Shown: positions 21,166 through 33,687 of the stretch, piece after piece
Position numbering within the stretch: position 1 is the stretch's first letter
How the letters are laid out: every line of letters starts with the position of its first letter
NCBI GenBank assembly: GCA_003550325.1
Contig: QKWP01000688.1
Coordinates: forward strand, 89,537-153,536
Origin: Gigaspora rosea
Lineage: Eukaryota > Glomeromycota > Glomeromycetes > Diversisporales > Gigasporaceae
Direction of reading: 5' to 3'
Length of the DNA stretch: 64,000 nt
Position numbers and translations under genes: made by a program
The notes under the pieces: generated by a model
The model's input: the letters and a program-made list of their open reading frames with translations, nothing else
Told to the model about the DNA's origin: nothing
Databases searched by the model: none

Positions 21166-22147
21166 GGTTAGGGTTTAGGGATAGGTTAGAGTATAAGTGG
21201 ATTTTAGTAGGATTTATATTTTTAAATTGAGGACCCTAATTTCCAGTTTCAGTTATTCCAGATTCAGCTATTTCCAGCTTCAGCCGCAACAATAAATATA
21301 AGGAACCCATATTTCAAATTCGATGATCACCAAAATCAATCAATAAAATGTAGATTATGCACGTTCTAGGTTATTCAGTGCAGATCTTATTAATAAATTT
21401 GAAAAGTTTTTTAAAACGTCTAGCAATGATTTCTCAATAACTACTCAAAAAGCTGATAAACTGGTCTAATGTACCAGTTTAGTTAAGTATTTATTAACTT
21501 GCAAAAGCAGTTACGATCAAACTGAAATGGATAAACTCCCGGAATTAGCAACTGAAATTGTGCTGGGAATTACTATAAGCAGTTGTATTTGAAATACATA
21601 GTATTGGCCAGTGGTTTCCCGCCTGTATAATGCAATAATGCAGGCTAGCTGTTAGTGTGAAATTACAAATAATTGAACTTAGAATATTATGAAATTATTA
21701 TGAATGCTTAGGGAAGGAGGGGATCGTGTTGAGAAATGGCTTGCTTCACAAGTGGAATAGCGGCTCTTGGTGCAGAGCTGTTGTCTACTCCTTTTATTTA
21801 ATAGTTTATGTTCTAATCTTTACTGGAAGTTGGCTACTTACTGTTTGCAGAAAGTGATTTTACATCATGCTTACTTGCATTTGGATTTTCATTTGAATCT
21901 CATGCTCCAGCACTGATTTTTACATGCTTCCACTCACTGCGGTGTTTTTTTCATAATCAACCCAGGCCCCTAAATTGCCTACTTCTGCTTAGCTATCTTT
22001 TTGATCTGTTGACTACACATACACCTGTATGCACATCAACTTGAATGATCAGATTCAGTAAAATCTTTTTATTTTATTTTATAGTTTTTAGAATTAAAAT
22101 GAAAAAAGTTCATTGAATTTAGTTTAGTAGTTATTGAAAAATAATTA
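21166..22147. other. Non-coding; part of a dispersed repeat
   Basis: 21170-21290 (TTAGGGTTTAGGGATAGG...GATTTTAGTAGG) resembles 34318-34440. 21560-22060 is of more balanced composition but has no long ORF. 22080-22135 contains half of the GTTCATTGAATTTAG hairpin module. No gene supported. Confidence 0.45.
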
Positions 22148-22162
22148 TTATAAGTTTAATAA

Positions 22163-22445
22163 AAACAAAGTGGTAATTCGTGACCAAATCTGAATATTAT
22201 CATACAGTAGTAAAATTTGGGGCAAATATCATATTAATGTTAAAATAAAGTAGAATCCACAGATTCTTCAAAATAAAGTTATTTTTGTACTAAGCTAACC
22301 TTTTTTTCTTTATAATAAAAGTTGTAAAGCAAGTCTTTGTGATTTTAATAGGCGAAAATAGAATCTGTGCCCGGTTTATAATCACATGGTGAAGATCATG
22401 TGAAATTCATTGAACATATGCAAAATTATGCATGTGTATACATAA
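22163..22445. repeat. MULE-1 left TIR
   Basis: Pairs with 26990-27430, which contains an extra palindromic block of about 160 bp not present here. Contains TACTAAGCTAAC followed by AAAGTTGTAAAGC, a box shared with other element families in this window. Confidence 0.8.
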
Positions 22446-22692
22446 TAAGTATATCATCTGATTAATATTCGTGAGACTATATAATTGAATATATTGAATA
22501 CTGTATTAATACATTTGTTATTTTCGACTTTTTAATATTTCAATAAACATTTAAATTCCGTAATAGGGCAACATTGCAACTTTTATTTATAACATAAAAT
22601 ATACCAGAAAATTATAAAAAAAATTGTATATAGATAATACTGTATTTTCTGGAAAAAATAGGCTTTTTTAACCAAGAATTATTTATCTCTAC

Positions 22693-25321
22693 TCAATACC
22701 CATTTGGTCTGATTTCCTTCAAAGCTTGATTTAAGTCATGTGGACATTTTTTGCATCTTCTCTTTGATCGTGCAGGCATAATAAAACGGCTTGGTTCTTC
22801 TTGAGATTTAGTTTTATGCATATTATTTTCTTTATTTTCTTTTGGTGGTCTGCCTTGTAATATTTTATTGAGTGTACGGGTTGATCCTTCTTTACATCTT
22901 GCAGCTGCAGCAACTTGCACTTTGATTCTTTTGCCTCCACGCTGATAAGTATTACCATTAACTCGACCAGCATTCCAATTACATGTTTCAAGAAAAGAAG
23001 TTATTGCTGGACGAATATGTGTATTCTGCATAAAACGACGTTTCTTGTAGATCTTCACGAATTTAAATACACTTTTATCCAATGCAGTATCACCTTCCTT
23101 AAAAAGACTTTCTAGATCATTACTAAACCAACGTAATTTATTTATAGCTGATTGATGAAGATCTGTATCACTCTCACTCTCACTATCGTAATTATTGTCA
23201 CTTTCACAAGACATAGATTCAGAAAGTGTATCTCTATCGTTTGAGTTATCACAATCATTTTTATGATCTTTATCATTAATCAAGTTATTCTTTATAGAAG
23301 TCACAGGTTCTATTGCTGAGTGCATAAACTCTTGATCAAGTTCTATTTGATGAAGATCTGCATAAAACTCAAGCCCTTTGCATTCTTCTCCTAACGCCAA
23401 GTAAGCATAATATTGTCGACCTTTCACTGACATCGTCGATATTTGATTCAGGCCACATATGTTATAATGTATTGCTATAGAAGTTTGGTGTTTGCATGGT
23501 GCACCCATTAAATTACATTCGCAAATTCCAAGACGCATATCCACAAGATACCATACATCCTTATTTTTGCTGCTTCTGTGTTTAAAGATCAGTTTACTAC
23601 CTCAATATCTTTTTTTAATCCAATCTGCCAGCCCGAAAGTCAGAAGCGGAGTGAGATAAAACTATCCATCTTATTATGAGCTATGGCTAATAATTTATGA
23701 GTATAGTAAAGGTCCATCATATTAATAATGAAATAAAAGATTTGTATCACATTAAATGCTTGGATTCGTCTAAAAACAATATCCTTTATCATTCGAATTC
23801 CTGCTTCTGCAAAATTATTTGTATTATTATTTCGGATAGGTAACTGTTGACGAAATGCAGCGGCCCATTCTATACGTCGGTTCCATATGGCATCAAAATA
23901 TTTTTGAAATTGTTAATATTTAAGGTAGGTTTCACTAGTTACAAGTGCTGCATATTCTTTTTCAAGCATAAGTTCATTACTTGCAAAAACAATTCTTTTT
24001 AAATATTCAATAAGAATAACACGATCAACCATACTGATACCATGCTTACTATCTCATAGCCATTTCTATACTGCTTGCAAAAAGTGAAATACACATAAAA
24101 GTAATGTTGCCTTTTCCCACGTATAGTGTAATGCTTTTTTTTCCGCATTACAATCATCAGTCATAATGACTTGAGGTCCAATTATAGGCCCACAACCGTG
24201 GCAACATACTTTTCAATGCATTCAAGGCTTTTGTAAAAGTTTGAGCTGTTTCATCTGATATGAGTATTACGGCCAGAGGTAAACCACCAACAGGTGTGCT
24301 TGTTGAAATAATGGTCAATGGTGTATTAAGAAAATCAAGAGAGGCTGTTGTATCCATGTATATTTACTCGCCAGCTTGTTGTAAAGAATGACAACATTTC
24401 ATCAGATTCGTTAAAACAATGAGAATAAATGGTTGACCAGAATCATCCTCTATTGGAGCAATATACGGTTGCATCCAGGCGCTCCCTTTTTTACTATCAT
24501 TAAATTTAGAAACTTCATCAGCCAAATGATTAAACATTTCTCTTCCATTCTTCGCTCCGACAGTTATATCAAGGTATTTTTGATAAAGGTAATAAACATC
24601 ATACTTGGATGGGCAAATCGACCTATCTGCTAAAATTTCCTCATTATTGGCATGTTCTAATTGTATCTCTTCTAAATATATATGATAAGCACCAGCAGAG
24701 TTATGACCCACACAAAAAAGTTCAAAAAATCTTTCTTTTGTTTTACTAGAAATGGAGCGAAAGCTTGTAACATGACTGGACATAAGAGGATGGTTATGAT
24801 GAAATAAGATAGATACTATGCATGGATAAGTGCTAAGTTTATTCTGTAGTTGTATTTTAAGCATTGCTGGGCAGTTGGTGTCTCGTATACGTATACTAAT
24901 TGCTTTTCTTTTTTCTAAAGCGTCAGCATTTGAATCTTCCTTTTTTCCTTGTTTTAGTTTTACCAGATGACTGTGGATACAATGGAGGCGTTTAGAAAGA
25001 AGAAAACGTGCACCTTTAATAGTCCGTCCCCAAGTTTCTCTCATTGTTATTTTTGTGTAAGTTAGTGAACTTGTCAAGCCATGTTTTGACACTTTCAATT
25101 GTACAAGCATTTACATGAAATTCTACTTTAAATGGTTCTGAATATGCACCTAGAAAATTATGAGGTTTAATTGCTTCAAATGAGTCGATGACATAATAAT
25201 AGTTTTGAGGTAAAGCATTTTGTAAAACGACAAAATAGGTTTGTGTGATATTAAGGTTATGTGATATTTCAATATTAGGAATATTTGTTTTAGTCGTGTT
25301 TAATATGAAATTTAGATCCAT
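22693..25321 (-). pseudogene. MULE transposase (FAR1-type N-term, MULE DDE, SWIM zinc finger), broken
   Basis: Pieces in order: N-terminus 25321-25020; FAR1-like region with RLHCIHSH and RDTNCPAML (24364-25110, other frame); DDE domain with VDTTASLD (about 24340), VIMTDD (about 24160) and the CVFHFLQ block; NNFAEAG, probable catalytic Glu near 23805; SWIM finger CECNLMGAPCKH at about 23487-23523; then an acidic stretch, a GRPPK AT-hook-like motif and a KRRCKKC tail. It would catalyse element excision/insertion in the nucleus. At least two frameshifts and in-frame stops at 24066-24068 (TAG) and 24054-24056 (TGA), both where the family has Trp. Non-functional as read, though the C-terminal 283 codons remain open. 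Confidence 0.9.
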
Positions 25322-26082
25322 TATTTAAGAAAATTTTGCAAAAGACCACTTAGAATATATGTTTCATTTTAATGTCGCAGGGAGTAACGATAAGAACGTT
25401 TGATGAATAAATGATATATCCTTTAAATATTGCTAAAAAAAATTTTATGATGTAATTATGATGTATTAAACATTATTAATGTCGATCATTATACTTTTTA
25501 TTAGATATGATTTCATCATCATATAGTATTCAGGTGATTAGAGTGATAACCAAATGTTATAGAATCGAGATTAAAAGCCAGGTTTTTTTTTTTAGATCTA
25601 TTTAAAAAGAAATAGAAGCGTCAAGAATTTAAAATAATTGAATGAACCTTAAAATTTATGGTCATTAAAACCTTCAATAATTATTTTCTCTATTTATAGC
25701 AATGAAAATAAACTTTAAAAAAATTATCATTGAGATAAGTATTTATTTAAAGATATTCTGTTATTTATACGTTTTTTAATGCTAACTTGTTTTGTATTCA
25801 GTTATTTAGTATAATATTCACCCAATGTTTATTAATAGTTCTAGAATTATAATTATATTGGCACAATACTGCTATATAATGACAGTAAATTTATTATGGG
25901 ATCCAAAAATGCGACACCTATAAATTGCAGGATAAATATTGGATTCTTAAAAGTCAGAGCAATTGATGAGATTTAATTATGCAATATAAAAGTTCAATAT
26001 AGATTATGATATTTTTAACTCTTTTAGGTTTGTCTACTTTATAATATCTAGAATTTTATATTTACCTTTTCATGTTAAAGAT

Positions 26083-26151
26083 ACTGTCCTTTCATCCGTA
26101 ACATGGCTTATAAAAAGATATGAAACTTTACAGATGAAAGGATACTCGTGT
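26083..26151. repeat. Short inverted repeat inside MULE-1
   Basis: TACTGTCCTTTCATCCGTAA is mirrored by TTACAGATGAAAGGATACTC 30 bp downstream. A small hairpin, function unknown. Confidence 0.5.
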
Positions 26152-26989
26152 AGTTTATTCATAAAATATTAGAAAACATAAATTATAATACGGTTAATAT
26201 GAATATGGGTACAATAATTATGGTTCTTGTTATATGACGTATGTAGTCATAGGATCAAGTATGACTATTGACAATCAGATCATTTGAAAAAATTTAATGT
26301 GCAAGTAATGATTATTATTAATAAAATTAATTCTTTAAAGATTGGAATCAATGAGTTTCAAGTATGTTTGGTCCCAAATTCTAGAAATTCGAGAAATTCA
26401 GCATCGATCAACTGAAAGTTTGAATATTCATTGATTTTTAAAATATATAAAAAACTTAGTGTAATGATAATTTTTTATTTTTTATTTACAGAAATCTTAA
26501 TAAAACAGTAAATTTTAATTTGGCCAATGTTCAAGTATGTTCGAATTAAAAACTCAATGAAAAGTTTATTTAATGCTCGAAATTTGTAATTGATTTATCT
26601 AATAATGTCGTGTATCTAAATACTTTGAAGTATTATTACTATCTTTAAGTAATACCGTCTATATTATTTATACACTACTCATCTTTATATTATCTAATCG
26701 ACTTAACGTCTATAACTTACAGTAATTAGTGCGCAAGAAATCAAACCAAATTATTATTGAAAAATTTTCATATTTAAAAAACTATAAGCAATATTTCGTT
26801 CTTTTTCTAAAGAGGCTTTTTAATATAAAATATAACGATACAGTAATATAGTAATAAATAACAACCCATTTTTTTATATAAAATTTATCAGATTATTTTT
26901 TTTCCGTAAAAATAAATAATATATAACAGATAATATTCTCGAAAGCGCTTAAATATTAAATATATAGATAATACATAGGCAACATGCAT

Positions 26990-27430
26990 AAACTTGCATA
27001 AACTTGCATAAGTTCAATGAATTTCACATGATCTTCATTATGTGATTATAAACCGTGCACAGATTCTATTTTCGCTTTTAATAGTAGTAAAATTAGTATA
27101 ATTGGTCTAGTAGTTCTTGAAATATTTTACTTTCTTTTTATACTTATATAAAATTTTTTTATAGAATATAAAGAAGTTTATATAAGTATAAAGAAAAAAA
27201 GTTAAGATATCTCAAGAACTACTAGACTAGTTTTACTATTAAAATCACAAAAACTTGCTCTACAACTTTTATTATAAAAAAAAAAGTTGGCTTAGTAAAA
27301 AAATAACTTTACTTTGAAGGATCTGTAGATTCTATTTTACTTTAAAATTAATATAATATTTGCCCCAAATTTTACTATAATGATACTATGATGATATTCT
27401 GATTTGGTCATGAATTACTACTTAAATATC
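26990..27430. repeat. MULE-1 right TIR with extra hairpin block
   Basis: Reverse complement of the left TIR, interrupted at about 27085-27245 by a palindrome: TCTAGTAGTTCTTGAAATAT... mirrored by ...GATATCTCAAGAACTACTAGA, centred on TATAGAATATA. Either an insertion in the right arm or a deletion from the left. Confidence 0.75.
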
Positions 27431-27454
27431 TTATAAGTTTAATAAGAATTTATT

Positions 27455-27815
27455 ATTAATGGAATATGAGTATTGCCAATTGCTTTCAAATACATTTTTA
27501 ATGGCCACAAACTATAATAATTAGATAGGTTAAACCAGAACAAAGTTTAATAAGGGCAGTGTCATTAATCACCTGATTATTTTTTATTAGAGGCCTACCC
27601 CCCTCCCTCTTCCTTAATATATAAATAGTCAGGTTCTTATATATAATTTTAACTTTTTTTACCCCCCTCCCCCCTAAAAAATCACCTGATTTTTGTTACT
27701 CCCCTAAGTATTTAGTATTAATGGAATATGAGTACTGCCAATTGCTTTCAAATATATTTTGTAATTGCCACAAACTATAATAATTAGATAGGTTAAGCCT
27801 GAACAAAACATAATT
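27455..27815. repeat. Direct repeats of about 92 bp flanking MITE copy 1
   Basis: ATTAATGGAATATGAGTATT...TTAGATAGGTTAA occurs just left (27455-27545) and just right (27715-27810) of the MITE in the same orientation with few differences. Far too long for a target duplication of this MITE type. Confidence 0.75.
27554..27704. mobile_element. Harbinger-type MITE, family GGGCAGTG, copy 1
   Basis: 151 bp, ends GGGCAGTGTCATTAATCACC and (reverse complement) GGGGAGTAACAAAAATCAGG; flanked by TAA on both sides. Relatives at 28933-29079 and 57086-57231. It sits between two direct repeats of about 92 bp (27455-27545 and 27715-27810). Confidence 0.8.
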
Positions 27816-28402
27816 AAAAGACTAAACTTCTATTTTCTCTTGAAAGTCTATAGTTTGCTAATTTCATTTTATTAGAGTTATATTATTGCTCATATAATTT
27901 TTTATTGGTTTAACCTATTGCTAAGAATTTAACCTTATGCAATTATTGTGTAGTTAGTTTTCTATGCTAAATTTCAATGAAGTAATAATTTTTTTGTCTT
28001 GCTACCCATATGAGTGCTAATAAAGAAACCTTTTTAGAGATTGTATTTAATAATTATAAATTAAACTCTGTCAGATTATTTTTTAATAGCACTTTATTAA
28101 TATTATTCATATTAAATATTATTAGTATTTTTTAACAAATATCAAAATTAGGAGTCATCTAAAGCTGTATATGATCACATAATATAGAGCGAATAAAATT
28201 GGTTGTTTTGATTAATATGGATCAGCCTAACAAAAAAAAACAAAAAAAAAAAGTGAAAAAACATAGAATAAATGCTAAACCTATATTGATTTACTAATAA
28301 AAAATGTCAAGGAGGTAATTTTACCTACAAAATTTCTTTTAATACAAACCCATACTAACCCTTGCCCAAATTCTAATCAAAAAGTCAAAACATATAACTG
28401 CA
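27816..28402. other. AT-rich non-coding DNA
   Basis: No gene or bounded repeat seen. Confidence 0.45.
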
Positions 28403-28590
28403 CATATTTAACCTGGGCAATGATCTGGGTCAGATAATAGTGACTTAATAGGTCAGATATTTAATCCAGAACATGTTTCAGATCATATATTTAACTTGGG
28501 CCATGATCTAGATCAAATATTTAACCTGAGCCATGATCTAGGTCAGATGTTTAACTCAGGCCATGACCTGGATTAGATAATAGTAACCCA
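28403..28590. repeat. Tandem repeat of about 31 bp
   Basis: Degenerate units TTTAACCTGGGCCATGATCT with GGTCAGATA, four to five copies; one spacer variant reads AATAGTGACTTAAT. Non-coding. Confidence 0.7.
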
Positions 28591-28932
28591 GTGGGTAATA
28601 AATGCAAAAATTAAAAAAAATACAAAATTGAAAAACTGCAAAAATTGGAAAAATGCGAAAATTGAAAAAAATAGTGTAAAACAGGATTTTTTAAGTCTTT
28701 TTTTATATTTTATACAATATATATTTATATTATACAGCAAATAATTTATCAAACAGGCTTAATAATTTTTTATCTTTTTTTTATTACTAATACTTTATAT
28801 ATTGAATTTCTATTAGAGTTCAGTTTAGAAAAAGAAATTTTATATTCTGAACTTTCTTTATACTGAACAAAATCTATTAGAATGGCCTGTTCATATTAGA
28901 GAAAAGTGACTATGTAAATACTCTTTAACTAA

Positions 28933-29079
28933 GAGGAATAACAAAAATTAGGTGATTTTTTAGGGGAGAGGGGTAAAAAAGTTAAAATTATATATAAGAA
29001 TCTGACTATATATATATTAAAGAAGAGAGAGGAGGTAGACCTCTGATAAAAAATAATTAGGTGATTATTAACACTGCCC
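28933..29079. mobile_element. Harbinger-type MITE, family GGGCAGTG, copy 2 (reverse)
   Basis: 147 bp; reads GAGGAATAACAAAAATTAGG ... AACACTGCCC with TAA on both sides (28930-28932, 29080-29082). Confidence 0.8.
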
Positions 29080-29082
29080 TAA

Positions 29083-30014
29083 CCTTTTTATTTATTTGTA
29101 TAGCATGATTATTGTTGTTGGTGTTGTCATTGTTGGAACCTTTTTTTGGTATTGGTGTTATTATTACTGTAGTTAGTATTGTTAATGGTTTTATTATGAT
29201 TTCATTATTAGTTTGTTGTTGGAATTGCTATTATTATGCTATTACTTGTTGTAGATAAAGCATAGATGTTGCTGATAAGATATTGCTTTTGCTAGTACAA
29301 TGTCACATTTGTTTGTGTATTTGGTTTTCTTGTACTATTGTTTACTTTTTTTCTTTCTATTGTCATTTTGTTATATCCTTTTTTTTTTAGTATTATTTTA
29401 TTATTGGTATCATTTTTTCATTCTTTATTGGTAATATTTTTTTTGTTAGTATCATTTTTTTGTTAGTATCATTATCTTGTTATAGGTGCTGTATTTGATA
29501 TGGTTTATAGATTTATATTAGATAATAGAATAGGTTTTTAACAATAATTAGTAGGGTTATATTGTTATATGAGATTAAGATAGAGGTGCAGAATTAGAAT
29601 TAAGGTTAGTAATAATGTGGATTTGAGTTTTAGATAATATACAGTACAGGACAGCAAGAAATATCCAATTTTTTAGCAATTATTTAATGTTTTATAACTT
29701 ATAACATTAAAAATTTCTTTTACAAATTCATTATTTATAATTTAACTACAAATTTGTAAAACAGATTTTTAATATTTTGTTTTTTAAAAGTTATAAATGA
29801 TCAAAGTTTGGCAATTTTTAATAGTAAAGCAAAAATTTGGCACAAAGAAATTACCTAAATATATTAATACTAATTATGTACAAGCAATTAACCAATTATA
29901 GCTCAGATTGTAAAATTAAATTTGGTGCTTTAATAAAAATTAGCCAATTAGAAATTTTATTACATACTAAAAATTTGGCACCTCTTAAAAAAATTAGGTG
30001 CATTTTGCTGTTTT
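29083..30014. other. T/G-rich low-complexity DNA
   Basis: 29100-29640 is dominated by GTTATTATT/TTGTTGGT trinucleotide-like repeats on the plus strand (Asn/Thr-rich if read on the minus strand). 29690-29830 has a small inverted repeat around TTATAACATT. The ORF 29837-30031 is not supported as a gene. Confidence 0.5.
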
Positions 30015-30541
30015 GGGGCATCCAGAAATAATGTTATACAAGAGGGGACCAGGCAAAAGATAATGTTTTTTCTTTTAAGTAGGAGGGGTCAAAAAAATAT
30101 AACATAATTTTTTAGAAAAAATTGGCTAAAAACTGATTCAATAGTCCCATTTGATGATTTTGGTACCATTCGATTCGTCTCAGTGAGAGGAGTCGAATGA
30201 TACTAATTTTATTTCATTTAGATTACTAGATCAAAGTTATTGCCCAAATACTATTGGTTATATCTTTTCTTTTAAAGTTACTATATAACCAATAGTTTTT
30301 TGCGAATATCTTTCGATTCAGTGATTCAAATAAATGATTTTGGTATCATTGAATTCATCTCACTGAGACGAATCAAATATTACCTAAGTTATCCAAATTG
30401 GATCACTGTGTACTGGTAACAAGTTATTCAAGTTTTTGTAAAATTTTATATATAAATATACAGATTTGAAAAATTTTTTTATATAGTAGAGGGGTCAAGC
30501 ACTACTATGAGAAGGTACATAACGTTATTTATGGATGCCCC
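30015..30541. mobile_element. TIR element, GGGGCATCC ends
   Basis: Ends GGGGCATCCAGAAATAATGT and (reverse complement) GGGGCATCCATAAATAACGT; TTT(T) on both sides. The interior holds two small palindromes with GATGATTTTGGTACCATTCG and TCTCAGTGAGA cores, a module also found at 38750-38830. No ORF. Confidence 0.7.
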
Positions 30542-30829
30542 TTTTGTACTGTAGAAATAATTTATATAAATAAAGATAATTATAAATAAAATATATCCAA
30601 AATAAATATGAAATAATAAAAAAAATAGAGCAAAAAAACAATAAAATAATTATCTCTATAAAATTAATAAAAGAATACTGATATTTTATAGATAAAATGT
30701 ACTTGTTATTAATAAATTATATATATAGATATAAATATAAAATAATTATAAAAATAAATATATTAAAAGGCCAAGATAAAGTGCATTATAAAATAAAAAA
30801 ATAAATATTACTAGAAATAACCAGTAGTA

Positions 30830-31123
30830 GGACCCCAGACATATAGTACAGAGGTTATACATTACACATTTCAGCAAAAACTCCCAAAATTTGAGAAGCA
30901 GAAAAACAGTTTTTGGCAATTATTTTGGCATCCAGTGGTCCAATTTGAATGAAGTTTTTTTTGAAAAATGAAGCTCTCGTGAGGTGCATCTAACAAAAAA
31001 ACTTCATTCAATTCTGATCACTGGATTAGAAGTTATTTAAGTAAATAGATTTTGTTATTTTAGCAAATTAGGTCAAAATTGGCCAAATCCAGTTATGACC
31101 TATATGAGAGATGTCCGGGGTCC
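30830..31123. mobile_element. Small TIR element, GGACCCC ends
   Basis: GGACCCCAGACATATAG at the left is mirrored by AGAGATGTCCGGGGTCC at the right. An internal inverted pair, GAATGAAGTTTTTTTTG / AAAAAAACTTCATTC, lies at 30950-31013. TAGTAG occurs near both ends. Non-coding. Confidence 0.6.
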
Positions 31124-31958
31124 TTTAGTAGTAATCATTACTTCTAGATATTTTTAGAGCTAAAGTTACAAAAACTTGGTTTATATATATAGTATAATAT
31201 AGTTTGAATATAGATTCCAATTTTAGTTTTTATAAGATTTTTAGTATTCTAAACATTTTTAATTAGAGTACCTCATCTGGGTTACTTAGTATATTTTAAA
31301 GATATAAGTACTTCAGTAATTAATCACTACTAGTTATAGTTAGTAATATTCAAAAAAAATAATTCAAAATAAATAAAATAATTTAAAATAAATAAAATAA
31401 TTTAAATAAATTAAATAATTTAATTAAGAATTAATATATTTGTACCTTTAGGATATGTTAAAATATTATGTATTCTGTCACAGATTTGTTGATCGTATAT
31501 TGTACAACATGTCTAACAATAACAAACAATTATGATTGTATGCATCAGAGATTAAATTGAGATAAGAATTTAATGTACGTAAGTAAACAGATTATGTGAT
31601 TTGTCATTAACTATAAATACGAATAAAAGATACTTTTTCCTTGTAAAAAAAAAAGCACATAACGAATGCAAAAAGCTTTTTTCTCTTTTCTCACTTGTAG
31701 AAAAAAAAGCACATAATGAATGCAATAGGTGCTGAAAGGAAATATATATTTTGCAGGTATGTATACTGGTCTTGGAAGCTTGTAATTAGGTTGTTAGCAT
31801 AAGCCAAATTTTAGTAGTATGCCACCAAAATTTGGTTTGCACCTACCTGTAAAAAATGTATTGTATAACATATTATTTTGCTGTTCAAATGAGGTAGTAT
31901 TTTAATATTGTAATACTTACTGATTTTAGGTATTGTATATTGAGTTGCCTGTTACAAA
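31124..31958. other. Non-coding, upstream of MULE-3
   Basis: A duplicated 30-bp segment, CTTGTAGAAAAAAAAGCACA, occurs at about 31645 and 31698. 31440-31960 is the expected promoter side of MULE-3, but I cannot define a TIR or TATA element with confidence. Confidence 0.4.
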
Positions 31959-32866
31959 ATGGAAAGTGATAATAATTCAAAGCTAGTAGAAGAGCAGCCT
32001 ATCAAAATTTTACCAAGGTACATTAAACCTTCTCTATTCTAATTTTAATTTAGTAAAATATTGTAGTCGGTTCCATAACTAATTAAAAATTCAAATTCAA
32101 ATAATAAGTGATCAAGATTTGGACGAAGCAATCAACATTCCAGTAGTTGGACAAACATCTCATAATTGACAAGAAAGTGATGATAATTCAGGGCTAGTTG
32201 AAAAACAGTTATTAATATTTAACAAAGACATGTTAACCTTCTTTATTCTACTTTTAACTTAGTAAAACTTTGTATTCAGTTCAACAACTAATTAAAAATT
32301 CAAATAATAAATGATCAAAGTTTGGACAAAGCAATTGACGCTTAAGTAGTTGGTCAAACATTTTGTAATTAGAAAAAAATAGATAGCTTTATTTCTTTTT
32401 ATGCGAAGTTTCAAACTTTGTTAGCATTATATATAGATCCGAATTGATAAGGAAGTTTGTCGAATTCGTTGATATGCTTGTGAACATCAAGGTTATAATA
32501 GTACAAAGAACAAGACTAACATCATTGAAAACCAACAACTGATATGAAGTAAACACACTAGATGTAATTAATATGTTCATGCTAGTTTTCCAAAGACAAC
32601 AGGCATATTAAGCATTAGTTCCCTTTGTCTGAATCATAATGATCATCCAATAAAGGATGAAACCAATAAGTTCATATTAAAATCGAGAGTTTTCTAAGTG
32701 CATGTTAAAAAATATTAAATTCTAGGCTGAAATTGGAAATATTAATATGAGGACACAGTATCAAATGCTAACAAATCAATATCCAGATATCTTTTTTTAT
32801 CTCAAGACCTTTCAAATATTATTCAAATCTTTAAACAACAAAACTATGTTGAAGATAAAGTAGCTA

Positions 32867-33183
32867 CTGTATATGTTCAAAAATAAGCTACTACCTAAAA
32901 TAAGCTACCCCTGATTTTTTTAAAAAATCTTAAAAAATTAATTAGCAGATGCTACATATAAAACTTTTTTTTTACTAAGTAAACTTCAAAAAAAGTCGAT
33001 TAAGTAAAGTTGTTCAGTGCATCAAAATACAACTACAGTAAAAATTTGGTATTATTTGAACAACTTTCTATTAGTATGTTTTTTAATTTTTTCAAAAAAT
33101 GCTTTATTTTGAAATAAGCTACTTTACGATTTTTCATATAATTTTTTGGCCAAAAAAGGTAGCTTAATTTCGGACACATACAG
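32867..33183. mobile_element. TA-flanked MITE in MULE-3 exon
   Basis: 317 bp, ends CTGTATATGTTCAAAAATAA and (reverse complement) CTGTATGTGTCCGAAATTAA, each with TA outside (32865-32866, 33184-33185). Removing it together with one TA restores an open reading frame of the transposase across the junction, which fixes the boundaries. Contains a TTTACTAAGTAAACTT box like other families here. Confidence 0.85.
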
Positions 33184-33371
33184 TATCTTACTTAATGATC
33201 TTTTAGAGCGTAAAGCTGAAGATTCCAGATGGATTATAAATTGGAAAGTTGATCCTACAAACAACTCTCTTATGTTCTTGTTCTGGATTTACCCGACCAA
33301 TATGACTTGTATATTCGATATAAAGATGTTGTTCAACATAATAACACCTATTCAACAAACAGTTTTAAAAT

Positions 33372-33642
33372 TGGTGGCAATCAAATCGCCAACAATCACT
33401 TTAAAGACAGCAACCTATACTGATAGTCATTTTACCGACAAGCTTTTTTTACTGACACAAAATTCACCGACACTTGATTTACCAACAAGTTCCTTTTCAC
33501 CGACACGTTAATTTTACCAATACACACTTCACTAACAGTGTTGGAAATTTCAGACTCAAACACTGTTCTCATGAGAACATATAATAGCTACAAGTGTTCT
33601 CAAACAATTGTTATTGTTCTCAATTATGCTTACTTATGCTCA

Positions 33643-33687
<45 letters not shown>

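Larger units (their letters stand above)
22163..27430 (-). mobile_element. MULE-1: Mutator-like element with long TIRs
   Basis: 5.27 kb bounded by inverted arms 22163-22445 and about 26990-27430 (AAGTGGTAATTCGTGACC against AAGTAGTAATTCATGACC, continuing through TTTGGGGCAAAT and AATAGAATCTGTGC). A 15-bp direct repeat, TTATAAGTTTAATAA, flanks it (22148-22162, 27431-27445), longer than the 9-11 bp usual for MULEs. It encodes a broken MULE transposase on the minus strand (22693-25321). 25330-26990 is non-coding interior. Confidence 0.85.

Noticed and set aside
28403..28590. CRISPR-like array
   Set aside because: Units are contiguous and degenerate without unique spacers, and the organism is eukaryotic.
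33646..33685. Poly(A) run as a retroposon tail
   Set aside because: It lies in the middle of a hAT-type MITE with its own ends and target duplication and beside an N, so it is a homopolymer or assembly problem.
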